This document shows positions 19,468 to 27,150 of a stretch of DNA of 64,000 nucleotides, in pieces; position 1 is the stretch's first letter; every line of letters begins with the position of its first letter. Both the position numbers and the translations under genes were made by a program. The notes under the pieces are model-generated. The model was given only the letters and a program-made list of their open reading frames with translations, was not told where the DNA came from and ran no database searches. The stretch comes from Virgibacillus aidingensis (lineage in GTDB: Bacteria > Bacillota > Bacilli > Bacillales > Amphibacillaceae), in contig NZ_WIXN01000006.1 of the NCBI RefSeq assembly GCF_010994035.1, positions 1 to 64,000 on the forward strand. Direction: 5' to 3'.

Positions 19468-21921
19468 CTACTGTGCCTGCTCCTGCTGCATGGGAATAGG
19501 TGCCCACTCTGGTGTGTTTTTCTTTATTTTGGTAACTACCACGGTCATGTCGTCTTCGATTTCTCCGGAACGTGTCCGGATTACCTCCTCAAGCAACAGA
19601 TCTGCTATTTCCTGCGGGTCGTCTGTTTCCATTTCCCGTATTTTCCGCTTCAGCCATATATCCGTATTTTCCACATGCTTTGGTCCTTCAAAAATGCCGT
19701 CACTCATCATAATTAATACGTCTTCTGACATGAGCTGTTCACTGACAATTTCCACATCGAACTCCTGAATAATCCCCATCGGCAGATTGCTTGCTTCAAT
19801 CGGCAGCAGCTGATTCCCCCTTTTTATAAAGCTCGGGGTGGATCCGATCTTCAAAAACCGTACAAATGCATTGTTTAAGTCAATTACAGCAAGATCAAGC
19901 GTGGCAAACATTTCATCTGTCGTCCGTAATGCAAGGATGGAATTAATTGACTTGATAGCCACCTTTTCAGGGATTCCCGTCTGCAAAATCTGCTGCAGGA
20001 GCCGCAATGTTTCCATACTCTCCTCTTTTGCCCTTTTTCCATTTCCCATGCCATCACTGATGGCCATGGCAAACTTGCCTGCCCCAAGTTCAATTGTCGT
20101 ATAACTGTCCCCGGAAATTAACCCCCCGCCTTTGGCTGCATTGGCAGCTCCCGTTTCCACAATAAACTCTTTCGCTGATCCAAATGCCAAATAACTGAAT
20201 CCGTTCGGAAACGGTGATACTTCCTCATGCTTAACCACCACCATTTCCTGTAAAATATCCGACAGGACCGGAGCGATCAGCTTTGGCCCCTCCCCATGAT
20301 AAGCATAGACAGAGATCGTCATTTCGATGTCGACATTGCCTTTTTCCAAGCTGAAAATATCGAGCTTTTCCAAGTCCAGCCCAAGGTTTTTTAATGCATG
20401 CATGATTTCCATCTCTTGCTTTTCATGATGCTGCCGCTCCTTTAATATCTCCCTCGCAAAATCATCCATCACCTCTGAAATGCCGCTCAGCTGTTCCGCA
20501 ACCAGCCGCTTGCTTTCCGCCACCTGCTTTTTCAGCTTGCGGTTTGCTTCAAATATTGTCATTTCCTCTTTCATTGCTTCCATGACTTTTTTCGGTTTTA
20601 CACAATAGTTTTCAAACTCCCTGATTGTTTTCCTATTTACCTTTTTTCCATCGTTTAAATCCGTCTTCATTTCTTCCATTAGATGATACGTTTTATCAAA
20701 TTCTTTCTGCCAGCATCTTTCTTTCATAAAGCAGCTCTGGCATGTCCTTTCTGTCACCTGGCTTAAAAAATAGTCCGTCTCCCTTCTTTCTTCCTGTTCG
20801 TCAACAGAGGGACCATCCTCTGCGGAAAAGCTTTTTGACAGGGCAGCAAATACATCCGAAAATTGCTCCACCCGTTTTGCAGTTACATTCCTTACCTTCT
20901 GCAAATATTGATTCTGTTCATTTGTATATTCTTCTGTTCCCGGTATATAACGAGAAAGCCTTTTAAACCAGCCTGCCGGCGTCATGATAAATAAAGCAAT
21001 GGCGATTAGCGATTCCAGCATTGAAGGAAAAAGTGCCTCCGCATTTCCATATATGCCGATTAAAAATGTACCTGCCAATAAACCTATCGCCACCCCGGGC
21101 TTTTTACCCTCTTTTAATAATCCCCCCAACAAACCTGAAAATGCCAAAAGGCTCATCTGATACAGGTTCGCAACATTTGCTAAGGAAAGGATTAAGCCTG
21201 CAACCACCCCAACGGTTGATCCAATGGCCGCTCCACCAACAAATGCCAATACAAGTACAAAGTAGCGTGAAAAAACCTGTTCTATGGATGCATTATAGAT
21301 TTCCCAGCCGATCATTCCTGTTAAAATAGAGGCAATAAGAATAATCATGCAAACAATTTCTTCATTTTTTAATGAAGGTTTATATCTTTTTGGTGCTATT
21401 AGCGGAACGCTTTGCATAAAGATTAGTAAAAGCACGGTTCCCAGCACCCCTTCCACAACGAGGAGCATCCATTCATAGGAGGATAATTGACCATAGATGG
21501 AATATAAAAATATACGCGGTACTGCAGTCGATAGAAAGACAAATACAGGGATAAGAATCTCCTGATTTTTGACCTGTTTAAAAATGCCTGCCAGGAAAAT
21601 AAATAAAAGCATCGCAATGAATATAAAAATACTATGTGTGATGGAAAAAGTCAGTGCCCCAGCTAACACAGCGAGCATTGACCCTGCTGCTTTTTCCCTA
21701 TGCAAGAACCACATGGTAGCCAAAAAAGCAACAGCAAATGGGGAAACCTCCTCCAGAATAACCGCCCTGCCCAATAAAAAACCTACAGCGTAAAATAAGA
21801 CCCCTTTCTTCAGTAATATCGCTTTCATTTTAGCGGTAAATTTAGATTGAAACCTCCTTATATGGCTTGTCCCTTCCTTTCCAAGTGTATTTGGTTCTGC
21901 CCTTGTGATTGAATTTATCAT
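19468..21921 (-). CDS. spoIIE: Stage II sporulation protein E, PP2C-type phosphatase
   Basis: Dephosphorylates SpoIIAA-P to release sigma-F in the forespore and interacts with FtsZ at the polar septum. About ten N-terminal transmembrane helices (roughly residues 35-320) precede a linker and the C-terminal PP2C domain, with metal-binding Asp in AISDGMGNGKRA and MMSDGIFEGP. I set the start at ATG 21921, 10 bases after AGGAGGAGGG, giving 817 residues (B. subtilis 827); a longer open frame upstream lacks homologous sequence. A 21-bp-spaced Spo0A-type promoter precedes it. Confidence 0.95.
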   Translation of the reverse strand: MINSITRAEPNTLGKEGTSHIRRFQSKFTAKMKAILLKKGVLFYAVGFLLGRAVILEEVSPFAVAFLATMWFLHREKAAGSMLAVLAGALTFSITHSIFIFIAMLLFIFLAGIFKQVKNQEILIPVFVFLSTAVPRIFLYSIYGQLSSYEWMLLVVEGVLGTVLLLIFMQSVPLIAPKRYKPSLKNEEIVCMIILIASILTGMIGWEIYNASIEQVFSRYFVLVLAFVGGAAIGSTVGVVAGLILSLANVANLYQMSLLAFSGLLGGLLKEGKKPGVAIGLLAGTFLIGIYGNAEALFPSMLESLIAIALFIMTPAGWFKRLSRYIPGTEEYTNEQNQYLQKVRNVTAKRVEQFSDVFAALSKSFSAEDGPSVDEQEERRETDYFLSQVTERTCQSCFMKERCWQKEFDKTYHLMEEMKTDLNDGKKVNRKTIREFENYCVKPKKVMEAMKEEMTIFEANRKLKKQVAESKRLVAEQLSGISEVMDDFAREILKERQHHEKQEMEIMHALKNLGLDLEKLDIFSLEKGNVDIEMTISVYAYHGEGPKLIAPVLSDILQEMVVVKHEEVSPFPNGFSYLAFGSAKEFIVETGAANAAKGGGLISGDSYTTIELGAGKFAMAISDGMGNGKRAKEESMETLRLLQQILQTGIPEKVAIKSINSILALRTTDEMFATLDLAVIDLNNAFVRFLKIGSTPSFIKRGNQLLPIEASNLPMGIIQEFDVEIVSEQLMSEDVLIMMSDGIFEGPKHVENTDIWLKRKIREMETDDPQEIADLLLEEVIRTRSGEIEDDMTVVVTKIKKNTPEWAPIPMQQEQAQ

Positions 21922-21948
21922 ACTTTTTGCCCTCCTCCTGTGGGTAAC

Positions 21949-21981
21949 ATTAAAACATAGGTTGTATTGTTTTTTTGTCAA
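21949..21981 (-). promoter_or_regulatory. spoIIE promoter, Spo0A-dependent type
   Basis: Minus-strand perfect TTGACA (21981-21976) and TTTAAT (21954-21949) with a 21-base spacer; B. subtilis spoIIE is known for this abnormal 21-bp spacing, compensated by Spo0A-P. An imperfect 0A box (CGTCGAAC, near 22008-22015) lies about 30 bp upstream. A 16-bp alternative to TATGTT also exists. Confidence 0.6.
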
Positions 21982-22253
21982 AACAAGAGAGCTGATCCAA
22001 TAAATCGTTCGACGGCATTCTATACGAACGGCACAATTCAACACGAACAGGCGTATGGAAAATAATAGAATTTGCACTGCCATCCTGTATGGCTTTTTTT
22101 TATTTAAAAAGAAAGTTTGCCGAATAACATGTTGTTCTGCCGAAACACGGTGACAATAAAATGATTTATAAGAAAATCAGCAGGAAAGGAATAAACCCTG
22201 TATCTGCCAAAACAGGGTAAAACCGCCAGCAGCAGACTTTTCGAATCAGACAC

Positions 22254-22282
22254 TTGCCAATTACTTCATCATCCTTTATAAT
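22254..22282 (+). promoter_or_regulatory. marR-MFS promoter (sigma-A)
   Basis: TTGCCA (22254-22259), a 17-base spacer and perfect TATAAT (22277-22282). Predicted start near 22289, immediately before the palindromic operator. Confidence 0.7.
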
Positions 22283-22299
22283 ATATTTCTGTTGTCGAA

Positions 22300-22317
22300 T
22301 TGTTCGTGTGCGAACTA
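22300..22317 (+). promoter_or_regulatory. Palindromic operator, probably for the adjacent MarR protein
   Basis: TTGTTCGTGTGCGAACTA contains a perfect GTTCG-N4-CGAAC palindrome and sits at about +11 to +28 of the promoter, where a bound MarR dimer would block transcription. Autoregulation is inferred from position. Confidence 0.6.
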
Positions 22318-22340
22318 TTTTTTGAATAAGGAGAATAATA

Positions 22341-22793
22341 GTGGATCAAAGTGAAAAAATCAGTAACATTCTTAGTTCCTTTCGAAAAGTAAATAAATAC
22401 TTTTATAGACAAATGTGGCACCATGCCGATGAACTGGGTATTACCGTCGTGCAGCTGAGATTTCTTAAAACTATATCGGAATTCCCGGATATCAGCCTGC
22501 TTGAACTTACTGATAAAATGGAAATGAGTAAAAGCACTGCCAGCAGCGTAGTGGAACGGCTGGTGAAAGCAAGACTCGTAAAAAGGGAAAAATCAAAAAC
22601 CGACAGAAGGGCTGTGGTGCTTCAACTGACAGCGCTGGGTGAGGAAAAAGAAAAGGAAGGTCATGCTATGTTTCATAAACGCATGGAACCCCTCCTTGAA
22701 TTAAGTGAAGAGGATGTTCAAAACTTGCTTCATCTTCATGATCAGATAGCCGAAAAGATTACACTGGATGGAGATGACGAAATTGAAGGATAG
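22341..22793 (+). CDS. MarR-family transcriptional regulator
   Basis: A 150-residue winged-helix repressor. The DNA-binding region is about 55-100 (ISLLELTDKMEMSKSTASSV as HTH, then the wing KREKSKTDRRAVVLQLT with the typical DRR). Start is GTG 22341 after AAGGAG. It overlaps the following efflux gene by 26 bases and probably represses this two-gene operon until a toxic ligand binds. No equivalent lies next to spoIIE in B. subtilis. Confidence 0.9.
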   Translation: MDQSEKISNILSSFRKVNKYFYRQMWHHADELGITVVQLRFLKTISEFPDISLLELTDKMEMSKSTASSVVERLVKARLVKREKSKTDRRAVVLQLTALGEEKEKEGHAMFHKRMEPLLELSEEDVQNLLHLHDQIAEKITLDGDDEIEG

Positions 22794-24318
22794 AAGTGCA
22801 GTTATTGATACTAGCAAAATACCAAGAGTACCTATCATCTTTGTGATGGTTATGGGGGCTTTTGTTGCTATATTAAACCAGACATTATTAAATATAGCTT
22901 TGCCGGTAATGATTGTAGACTTGGGTATGTCAGCCAATGCAGCACAATCGTTAACAACTATTTTTATGCTGGTTAATGGAATTTTAATCCCAATAACCGC
23001 TTTTTTAATGGAAAAGTTTACAACAAGACAGCTATTTTTGACAGCCATGTCCCTGTTTGCATTAGGAACACTCATTTGCGGGATTTCTTTTTCTTTTCCT
23101 TTGCTTCTTACCGGAAGGATTGTGCAGGCAGCAGGTGCAGGAATAATGATGCCATTATTAATGAACGTCATATTAAGTTTATTCCCGATTGAAAAACGGG
23201 GAACTGCCATGGGATGGATCGGGCTGGCAATGATGTTTGCTCCTGCCATTGGTCCAACCCTTTCAGGGATTATTGTCCAATCTTTTTCATGGCGGGTACT
23301 GTTTTTTATCGTACTTCCCATCGCGATTATAGATATTATACTTGCCTATTTTCTGCTGCGCAATGTGACAAGACTGTCCAAGCCGAAAGTAGATTATCTA
23401 TCTATCGTACTTTCTTCTTTGGCTTTTGGAGGATTGCTTTATGGTTTCAGCAGTGCCGGGGAAATGGGATGGAGTTCTCCATTAGTCCTTATTCCATTAG
23501 GTATTGGCGGCATTGTGATGGTTTTCTTTGTCAGACGTCAGCTTCGCTTGAAAACACCAATGCTGGAGTTTCGGGTTTTCAAGTATAACATGTTTACATT
23601 AACAACGATCATCAGTGTAATAGTGACAATGGCCATGTTTGCAGCGATGATTTTAATTCCTATCTATCTGCAAAATGTGCGAGGATTCTCCCCGCTGGAA
23701 TCTGGTTTGCTGTTACTGCCGGGTGCCATTTTATCTGCGCTGATGTCACCCATAACCGGAAGACTGTTTGACCATATTGGCGCCCGTCCGCTTGCACTGG
23801 TCGGTTTAGGCATTACAGCTGTAACGACGTATATGTTTGCTGGGTTGACAGATGACACCGGCTATTACTATATGATGATTGCTTATAGCTTGCGAATGGT
23901 CGGAATTTCCATGATCATGATGCCTATTATGACAGCAGGATTAAATCAGCTGCCTAAACGGTTATATTCCCATGGTACAGCCATGGCCAACACGTTAAGA
24001 CAAATGTCCGGCTCCATCGGCACAGCCTTTTTAGTAACCGTAATGAGTGCCCAGGCAGCAAAGTATACCGCGGAGTTAATGCCATCAGGCGGGAACGTAT
24101 CCAATGAGCAGCTGACCATTATTGAGAACCTGGCAACCATTGAAGGAATTAATGACGCATTTTTGGTATCCACTTTACTCGCTGTCCTGGCCTTTGTGCT
24201 GTCCTTCTTTATCAAGCAGGTCAGACCGCCTGAAAAAGAGGAAGAAGATATGGTAAGAGGGCATTATCCTACTCCCCGCGGCAAGTTAAGGGGACAGAAA
24301 AGTGCACCGGATTATTAA
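22768..24318 (+). CDS. MFS drug/proton antiporter, DHA2 (EmrB/QacA) family
   Basis: A 516-residue membrane exporter with about 14 predicted transmembrane helices. Landmarks are FVAILNQTLLNIALPVMIVD (helix 1 motif D1 of 14-TMS drug exporters), the loop 2-3 MEKFTTRQLF, and the antiporter motif C in helix 5 (GWIGLAMMFAPAIGPTLSG). A charged C-terminal tail follows the last helix. Likely exports a hydrophobic toxic compound; substrate unknown. ATG 22768 or the in-frame ATG 22774 are both possible starts, coupled to the marR stop. Confidence 0.9.
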   Translation: MEMTKLKDRSAVIDTSKIPRVPIIFVMVMGAFVAILNQTLLNIALPVMIVDLGMSANAAQSLTTIFMLVNGILIPITAFLMEKFTTRQLFLTAMSLFALGTLICGISFSFPLLLTGRIVQAAGAGIMMPLLMNVILSLFPIEKRGTAMGWIGLAMMFAPAIGPTLSGIIVQSFSWRVLFFIVLPIAIIDIILAYFLLRNVTRLSKPKVDYLSIVLSSLAFGGLLYGFSSAGEMGWSSPLVLIPLGIGGIVMVFFVRRQLRLKTPMLEFRVFKYNMFTLTTIISVIVTMAMFAAMILIPIYLQNVRGFSPLESGLLLLPGAILSALMSPITGRLFDHIGARPLALVGLGITAVTTYMFAGLTDDTGYYYMMIAYSLRMVGISMIMMPIMTAGLNQLPKRLYSHGTAMANTLRQMSGSIGTAFLVTVMSAQAAKYTAELMPSGGNVSNEQLTIIENLATIEGINDAFLVSTLLAVLAFVLSFFIKQVRPPEKEEEDMVRGHYPTPRGKLRGQKSAPDY

Positions 24319-24324
24319 ACAATG

Positions 24325-24374
24325 AGCTTGGCTTCTCTCCCTTAAGAAATTTGATGCAGAAGCCAAGCTTTTCA
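24325..24374 (+). terminator. MFS operon terminator
   Basis: 12-bp perfect arms AGCTTGGCTTCT (24325-24336) and AGAAGCCAAGCT (24358-24369) followed by TTTC. It isolates the efflux operon from the tRNA promoter that starts 3 bases later. Confidence 0.75.
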
Positions 24375-24376
24375 TA

Positions 24377-24406
24377 TTGACAAAAAAGCAACCTCTGTTG
24401 TATGAT
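24377..24406 (+). promoter_or_regulatory. tRNA-Met promoter
   Basis: Perfect TTGACA (24377-24382), an 18-base spacer and TATGAT (24401-24406). The transcript would start about 80 bases before the mature tRNA; that leader contains a GGGACG/CGTCCC inverted repeat. Confidence 0.75.
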
Positions 24407-24495
24407 ATCTCTTGTGCGTAACATGGGACGGTTTCCCGAAAACGTGCTAAATGCTCGTCCCAACGTCATGAAAATGGCAAAAAAATTATCCATAT

Positions 24496-24569
24496 GGCGG
24501 TGTAGCTCAGCTGGCGAGAGCGTACGGTTCATACCCGTAAGGTCGGGGGTTCGATCCCCTCCGCCGCTA
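24496..24569 (+). tRNA. tRNA-Met (CAT anticodon)
   Basis: Cloverleaf: acceptor GGCGGTG/CGCCGCT (with a G-U first pair), D-arm GCTC/GAGC, anticodon stem TACGG/CCGTA with loop TTCATAC, T-arm GGGGG TTCGATC CCCTC, discriminator A. It closely resembles the B. subtilis tRNA-Met at the same locus. The 3' CCA is not encoded, so it must be added enzymatically. It is on the plus strand, opposite to spoIIE and yabR. Confidence 0.95.
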
Positions 24570-24593
24570 TTCCATGTTTTTTATACAAACACA

Positions 24594-24632
24594 AAAAAGC
24601 AGGTGTCTCCAACGCGGGGACACCTGCTTTTT
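24594..24632. terminator. Terminator between tRNA-Met and yabR
   Basis: Arms AAAAAGCAGGTGTC and GACACCTGCTTTTT around a short CG-rich loop. The A and T runs in the arms let it serve both the plus-strand tRNA and minus-strand yabR. Confidence 0.85.
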
Positions 24633-24667
24633 ATATGAATAGAGCATTATCTATAGACAGCAAACTG

Positions 24668-25051
24668 CTATCCTCTTTTAGCACCTCGACCTCCGCGCTT
24701 GGATTCCGTATGCTTTTTCAAAGAGGCTAGACGTTCATCAGAATCTTTCAGAAAACGGTTCATTTTCGCTTCAAATGATTCTGTACGCTCACGATGATCT
24801 CTTTGTCGCTTCGGTCTATCCTTTGCTTTTTTAATGGACAATCCGATTTTACCATCTTTTTCAACATTAATGACCTTCACTGTCACTTCATCACCAACAG
24901 TCAGATGATCATTAATGTCTTTTACATAGTTGTCGGCAACTTCACTAATATGCACGAGGCCGGTCTTTCCTTCCTCAAGCTCCACAAAAGCTCCAAAATT
25001 AGTGATACCCGTTACCTTTCCCTGCAGCTTGCTGCCTACTTCGATTGACAT
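24668..25051 (-). CDS. yabR: S1-domain RNA-binding protein (YabR)
   Basis: A 127-residue protein with one S1 OB-fold (residues 1-75: VGSKLQGKVTGITNFGAFVEL ... KIGLSIKK is the canonical S1 pattern), then a basic, charged tail ending in RGGRGAKRG. It belongs to the general stress protein 13/YabR group and probably binds ribosomal or other RNA; its exact role is not established. Confidence 0.9.
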   Translation of the reverse strand: MSIEVGSKLQGKVTGITNFGAFVELEEGKTGLVHISEVADNYVKDINDHLTVGDEVTVKVINVEKDGKIGLSIKKAKDRPKRQRDHRERTESFEAKMNRFLKDSDERLASLKKHTESKRGGRGAKRG

Positions 25052-25121
25052 AAAAAAAATGCTCCTCCTTAAAGTTTTAAATACATTTCTATTATATTAT
25101 AGCTAAGCAATCAAAAGTGTG

Positions 25122-25502
25122 TCAATAAGACGGGTCTTCTTCAGGTAGCTTAAATATTAATTCACCCTCTTTGGAGAAAAAATAATTTGTTCTTGCAATC
25201 TCCAATACATAGTCTTCATTTTTCAGCAAATTAATCTCTTCCTTCATATTGTCCTCTTCTTTTTGCAAAACTGCAAGCTCTTCCTGAAGCTGTTCATACT
25301 GTTCTTCTTTCTCCGTATGTAACGCACGCTGTTTCATATGGTAGGAAGCCATACTCCCGATGGTAATGACTGCAATAATAGAAAATAAAACAAGCCGGCG
25401 AACCAGCCGCTGCTTTTTCCGTTTTTGTCTTTCTACGTGTGCATCATACTGTTTCATGTAGTTTGAGTCCAGTTTCGTTACTGTTTTTTTTCTCTCAGAC
25501 AC
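25122..25502 (-). CDS. divIC: Cell-division protein DivIC
   Basis: Bitopic divisome protein that partners FtsL and DivIB at the septum. After about 40 basic cytoplasmic residues comes one transmembrane helix (LVLFSIIAVITIGSMASY), then an extracytoplasmic coiled coil (EKEEQYEQLQEELAVLQKEE) and the conserved DYVLEIARTNYFFSKEGE. I chose GTG 25502 as start because GGAGGAGG lies 8 bases upstream; this gives 126 residues, close to B. subtilis (125), and removes an overlap with yabQ. Confidence 0.92.
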   Translation of the reverse strand: MSERKKTVTKLDSNYMKQYDAHVERQKRKKQRLVRRLVLFSIIAVITIGSMASYHMKQRALHTEKEEQYEQLQEELAVLQKEEDNMKEEINLLKNEDYVLEIARTNYFFSKEGELIFKLPEEDPSY

Positions 25503-25507
25503 AGCTT

Positions 25508-26107
25508 CTACCTCCTCCAGGACTTCACATATTTCCATACCTTAATACATATATTCTTCATTGTACTATAAAATCCTGCAATTTTGTGTAAAAATATTTT
25601 AAAACGCGTTGGAAGCAGATGATAGAAGCCCTGGAAAACCCATTTTATCGGAGCAGCAATAATGCGAAAAAGAAATAGAAGAACCGAAATAATGACCTTA
25701 AAAAAACCTGTAATAATAGAAATGATAAGCAGAAGGAGCCATTTTACCGGATTGATGACAATGAAGTGAACAACCCGCTTCATAAATCGATATACCGCTT
25801 TTATTATTAAAATCATTCTATCCAGCAAACTTTTATACAGTCTGGCAGCAAAGACCTGATAGATAGAAAATCCAAGCAGACAGGCCAAGAAAATATATAA
25901 CCTCAGTTCTCCCCCATTCACCCGGAAAAGAACGTAAAATAAAATGGTAACCTGTGTCAGCCAAAAGCTTGTCTCCATGACATAGGAAAGGATGATCCTA
26001 TTCTTCCAGCTTGAGGCAAACCGCCGGAAGGTATCAAGCACCATGCCCAAATAAAAACCGCCTGATGTCATAGCAATCATCGTAATAAACTGCGTACTCA
26101 ATGTCAT
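25508..26107 (-). CDS. yabQ: Spore cortex biosynthesis protein YabQ
   Basis: A 199-residue membrane protein with four to five hydrophobic helices (starting STQFITMIAMTSGGFYLGMVLDTFRR, the YabQ family signature) and a basic C-terminus. In B. subtilis it is made in the mother cell under sigma-E and is needed for cortex formation. It overlaps yabP by 4 bases. Confidence 0.9.
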   Translation of the reverse strand: MTLSTQFITMIAMTSGGFYLGMVLDTFRRFASSWKNRIILSYVMETSFWLTQVTILFYVLFRVNGGELRLYIFLACLLGFSIYQVFAARLYKSLLDRMILIIKAVYRFMKRVVHFIVINPVKWLLLLIISIITGFFKVIISVLLFLFRIIAAPIKWVFQGFYHLLPTRFKIFLHKIAGFYSTMKNICIKVWKYVKSWRR

Positions 26108-26406
26108 CTGAATAGCTTGCTAAAGAATCCTTTAGCTTTCTCCTGCTGATGTTCATCCACATAGGAAAGCTCGTAAATTTTTCCTTTAATGACTACATTT
26201 CCTTCACCGACATCCAGATTTTTAAGCTGCAGATTTTGACCTCTGACAATTAAATAACCCATCACCGTTTCCAGTAGGAATTCCTCATTATCAAAGCTGT
26301 CTACTTCTTTGACCCCGCTGATTTCAAGATTTTTCCGATTATTGATTTTCACGTAATGATCTGTTTGCACACGATTTATACTTTCACGATTTTCATAATA
26401 ATTCAT
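26104..26406 (-). CDS. yabP: Sporulation protein YabP
   Basis: A 100-residue soluble protein of the YabP/YqfC family, with the characteristic NRKNLEISGVKEVDSFDNEEFLLET and LGVGEGNVVIKGKIYELSY-like core (here LDVGEGNVVIKG). It is required with YabQ for spore cortex in B. subtilis. A candidate sigma-E -10 lies just upstream. Confidence 0.92.
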   Translation of the reverse strand: MNYYENRESINRVQTDHYVKINNRKNLEISGVKEVDSFDNEEFLLETVMGYLIVRGQNLQLKNLDVGEGNVVIKGKIYELSYVDEHQQEKAKGFFSKLFR

Positions 26407-26430
26407 GGAAAAGCCCTCCTTATCATTATT

Positions 26431-26438
26431 ACTTTATG
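26431..26438 (-). promoter_or_regulatory. Candidate sigma-E -10 element before yabP
   Basis: Minus-strand CATAAAGT matches the sigma-E -10 pattern (CATAMANT). The -35 about 15 bases upstream is poor, so this rests on the -10 and on known sigma-E control of yabP. Confidence 0.35.
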
Positions 26439-26674
26439 AAAGGAGGGACAAGGTTAGAACTTTTTTGATAGGAAAATGAGGAAAACCGGAAGAGGAAAAA
26501 TAGAGTAGTTCCAGCACCGGGAAAAGAATAAGAAAATGAAGTTTACTCAGCAATTCCCTCCCTGTTGTTCACGCTATTCCTGCCGGGGTACATGAGTATT
26601 CAGCACTTGGAGCAGATCATTACGTTGGGAGGGCACTCAGGTGCAGTCCGTGGACAGCCTTCCCTCTGTTTCAG

Positions 26675-26965
26675 TTAAAGCAGGACAAAGACAATCCAGA
26701 ACAGCGTCATGCCGCCGAGGATGAAAGTAGCTACAAAGAAAAAGGCAAACTGTTTTTCGCTGATCTTTTGCTGGTTGACATAATAGAGACTTAATCCCAA
26801 AGCAACTACAAAGAACGAGACACATATAACAGCCATGATGTTTACAAAGAAAATAAATCCACCGTCAAATAAACCATGCAATAATCTGGATAGCGGTTCG
26901 CCGGCTATTCCTGCTATTGCGGCTGATACCACTAACAGCCAAATAATTTTCAACTGTTTTGACAA
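26675..26965 (-). CDS. Small hypothetical membrane protein
   Basis: A 96-residue protein with three predicted transmembrane helices (about 6-25, 33-60 and 73-95) and no recognised domain. Start is TTG 26965, 9 bases after a perfect AAAGGAGG, which makes it a convincing gene despite its size. It is not found between yabP and hslR in B. subtilis and is divergent from the glutamate symporter gene. Function unknown. Confidence 0.7.
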   Translation of the reverse strand: MSKQLKIIWLLVVSAAIAGIAGEPLSRLLHGLFDGGFIFFVNIMAVICVSFFVVALGLSLYYVNQQKISEKQFAFFFVATFILGGMTLFWIVFVLL

Positions 26966-27150
26966 TGTTTATTTCCTCCTTTAAATTCAAAACTTACAGT
27001 CATTCTAGCACAGAATTAGGCAAAGTCCAGAAAAATATAAAAATATAGTTATACATTTCATTTAAGTTAAATTGCCTGGTTTGGAATAAAAGGAACAAGG
27101 GAACAATTCATCTGAGTATTTACTGTAATAAAGGAGGGGGCTTTCACATC

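Noticed and set aside
22701-23321. A 206-codon open frame on the minus strand across marR and the exporter gene
   Set aside because: It overlaps two well-supported genes on the opposite strand and its product looks like no protein family.
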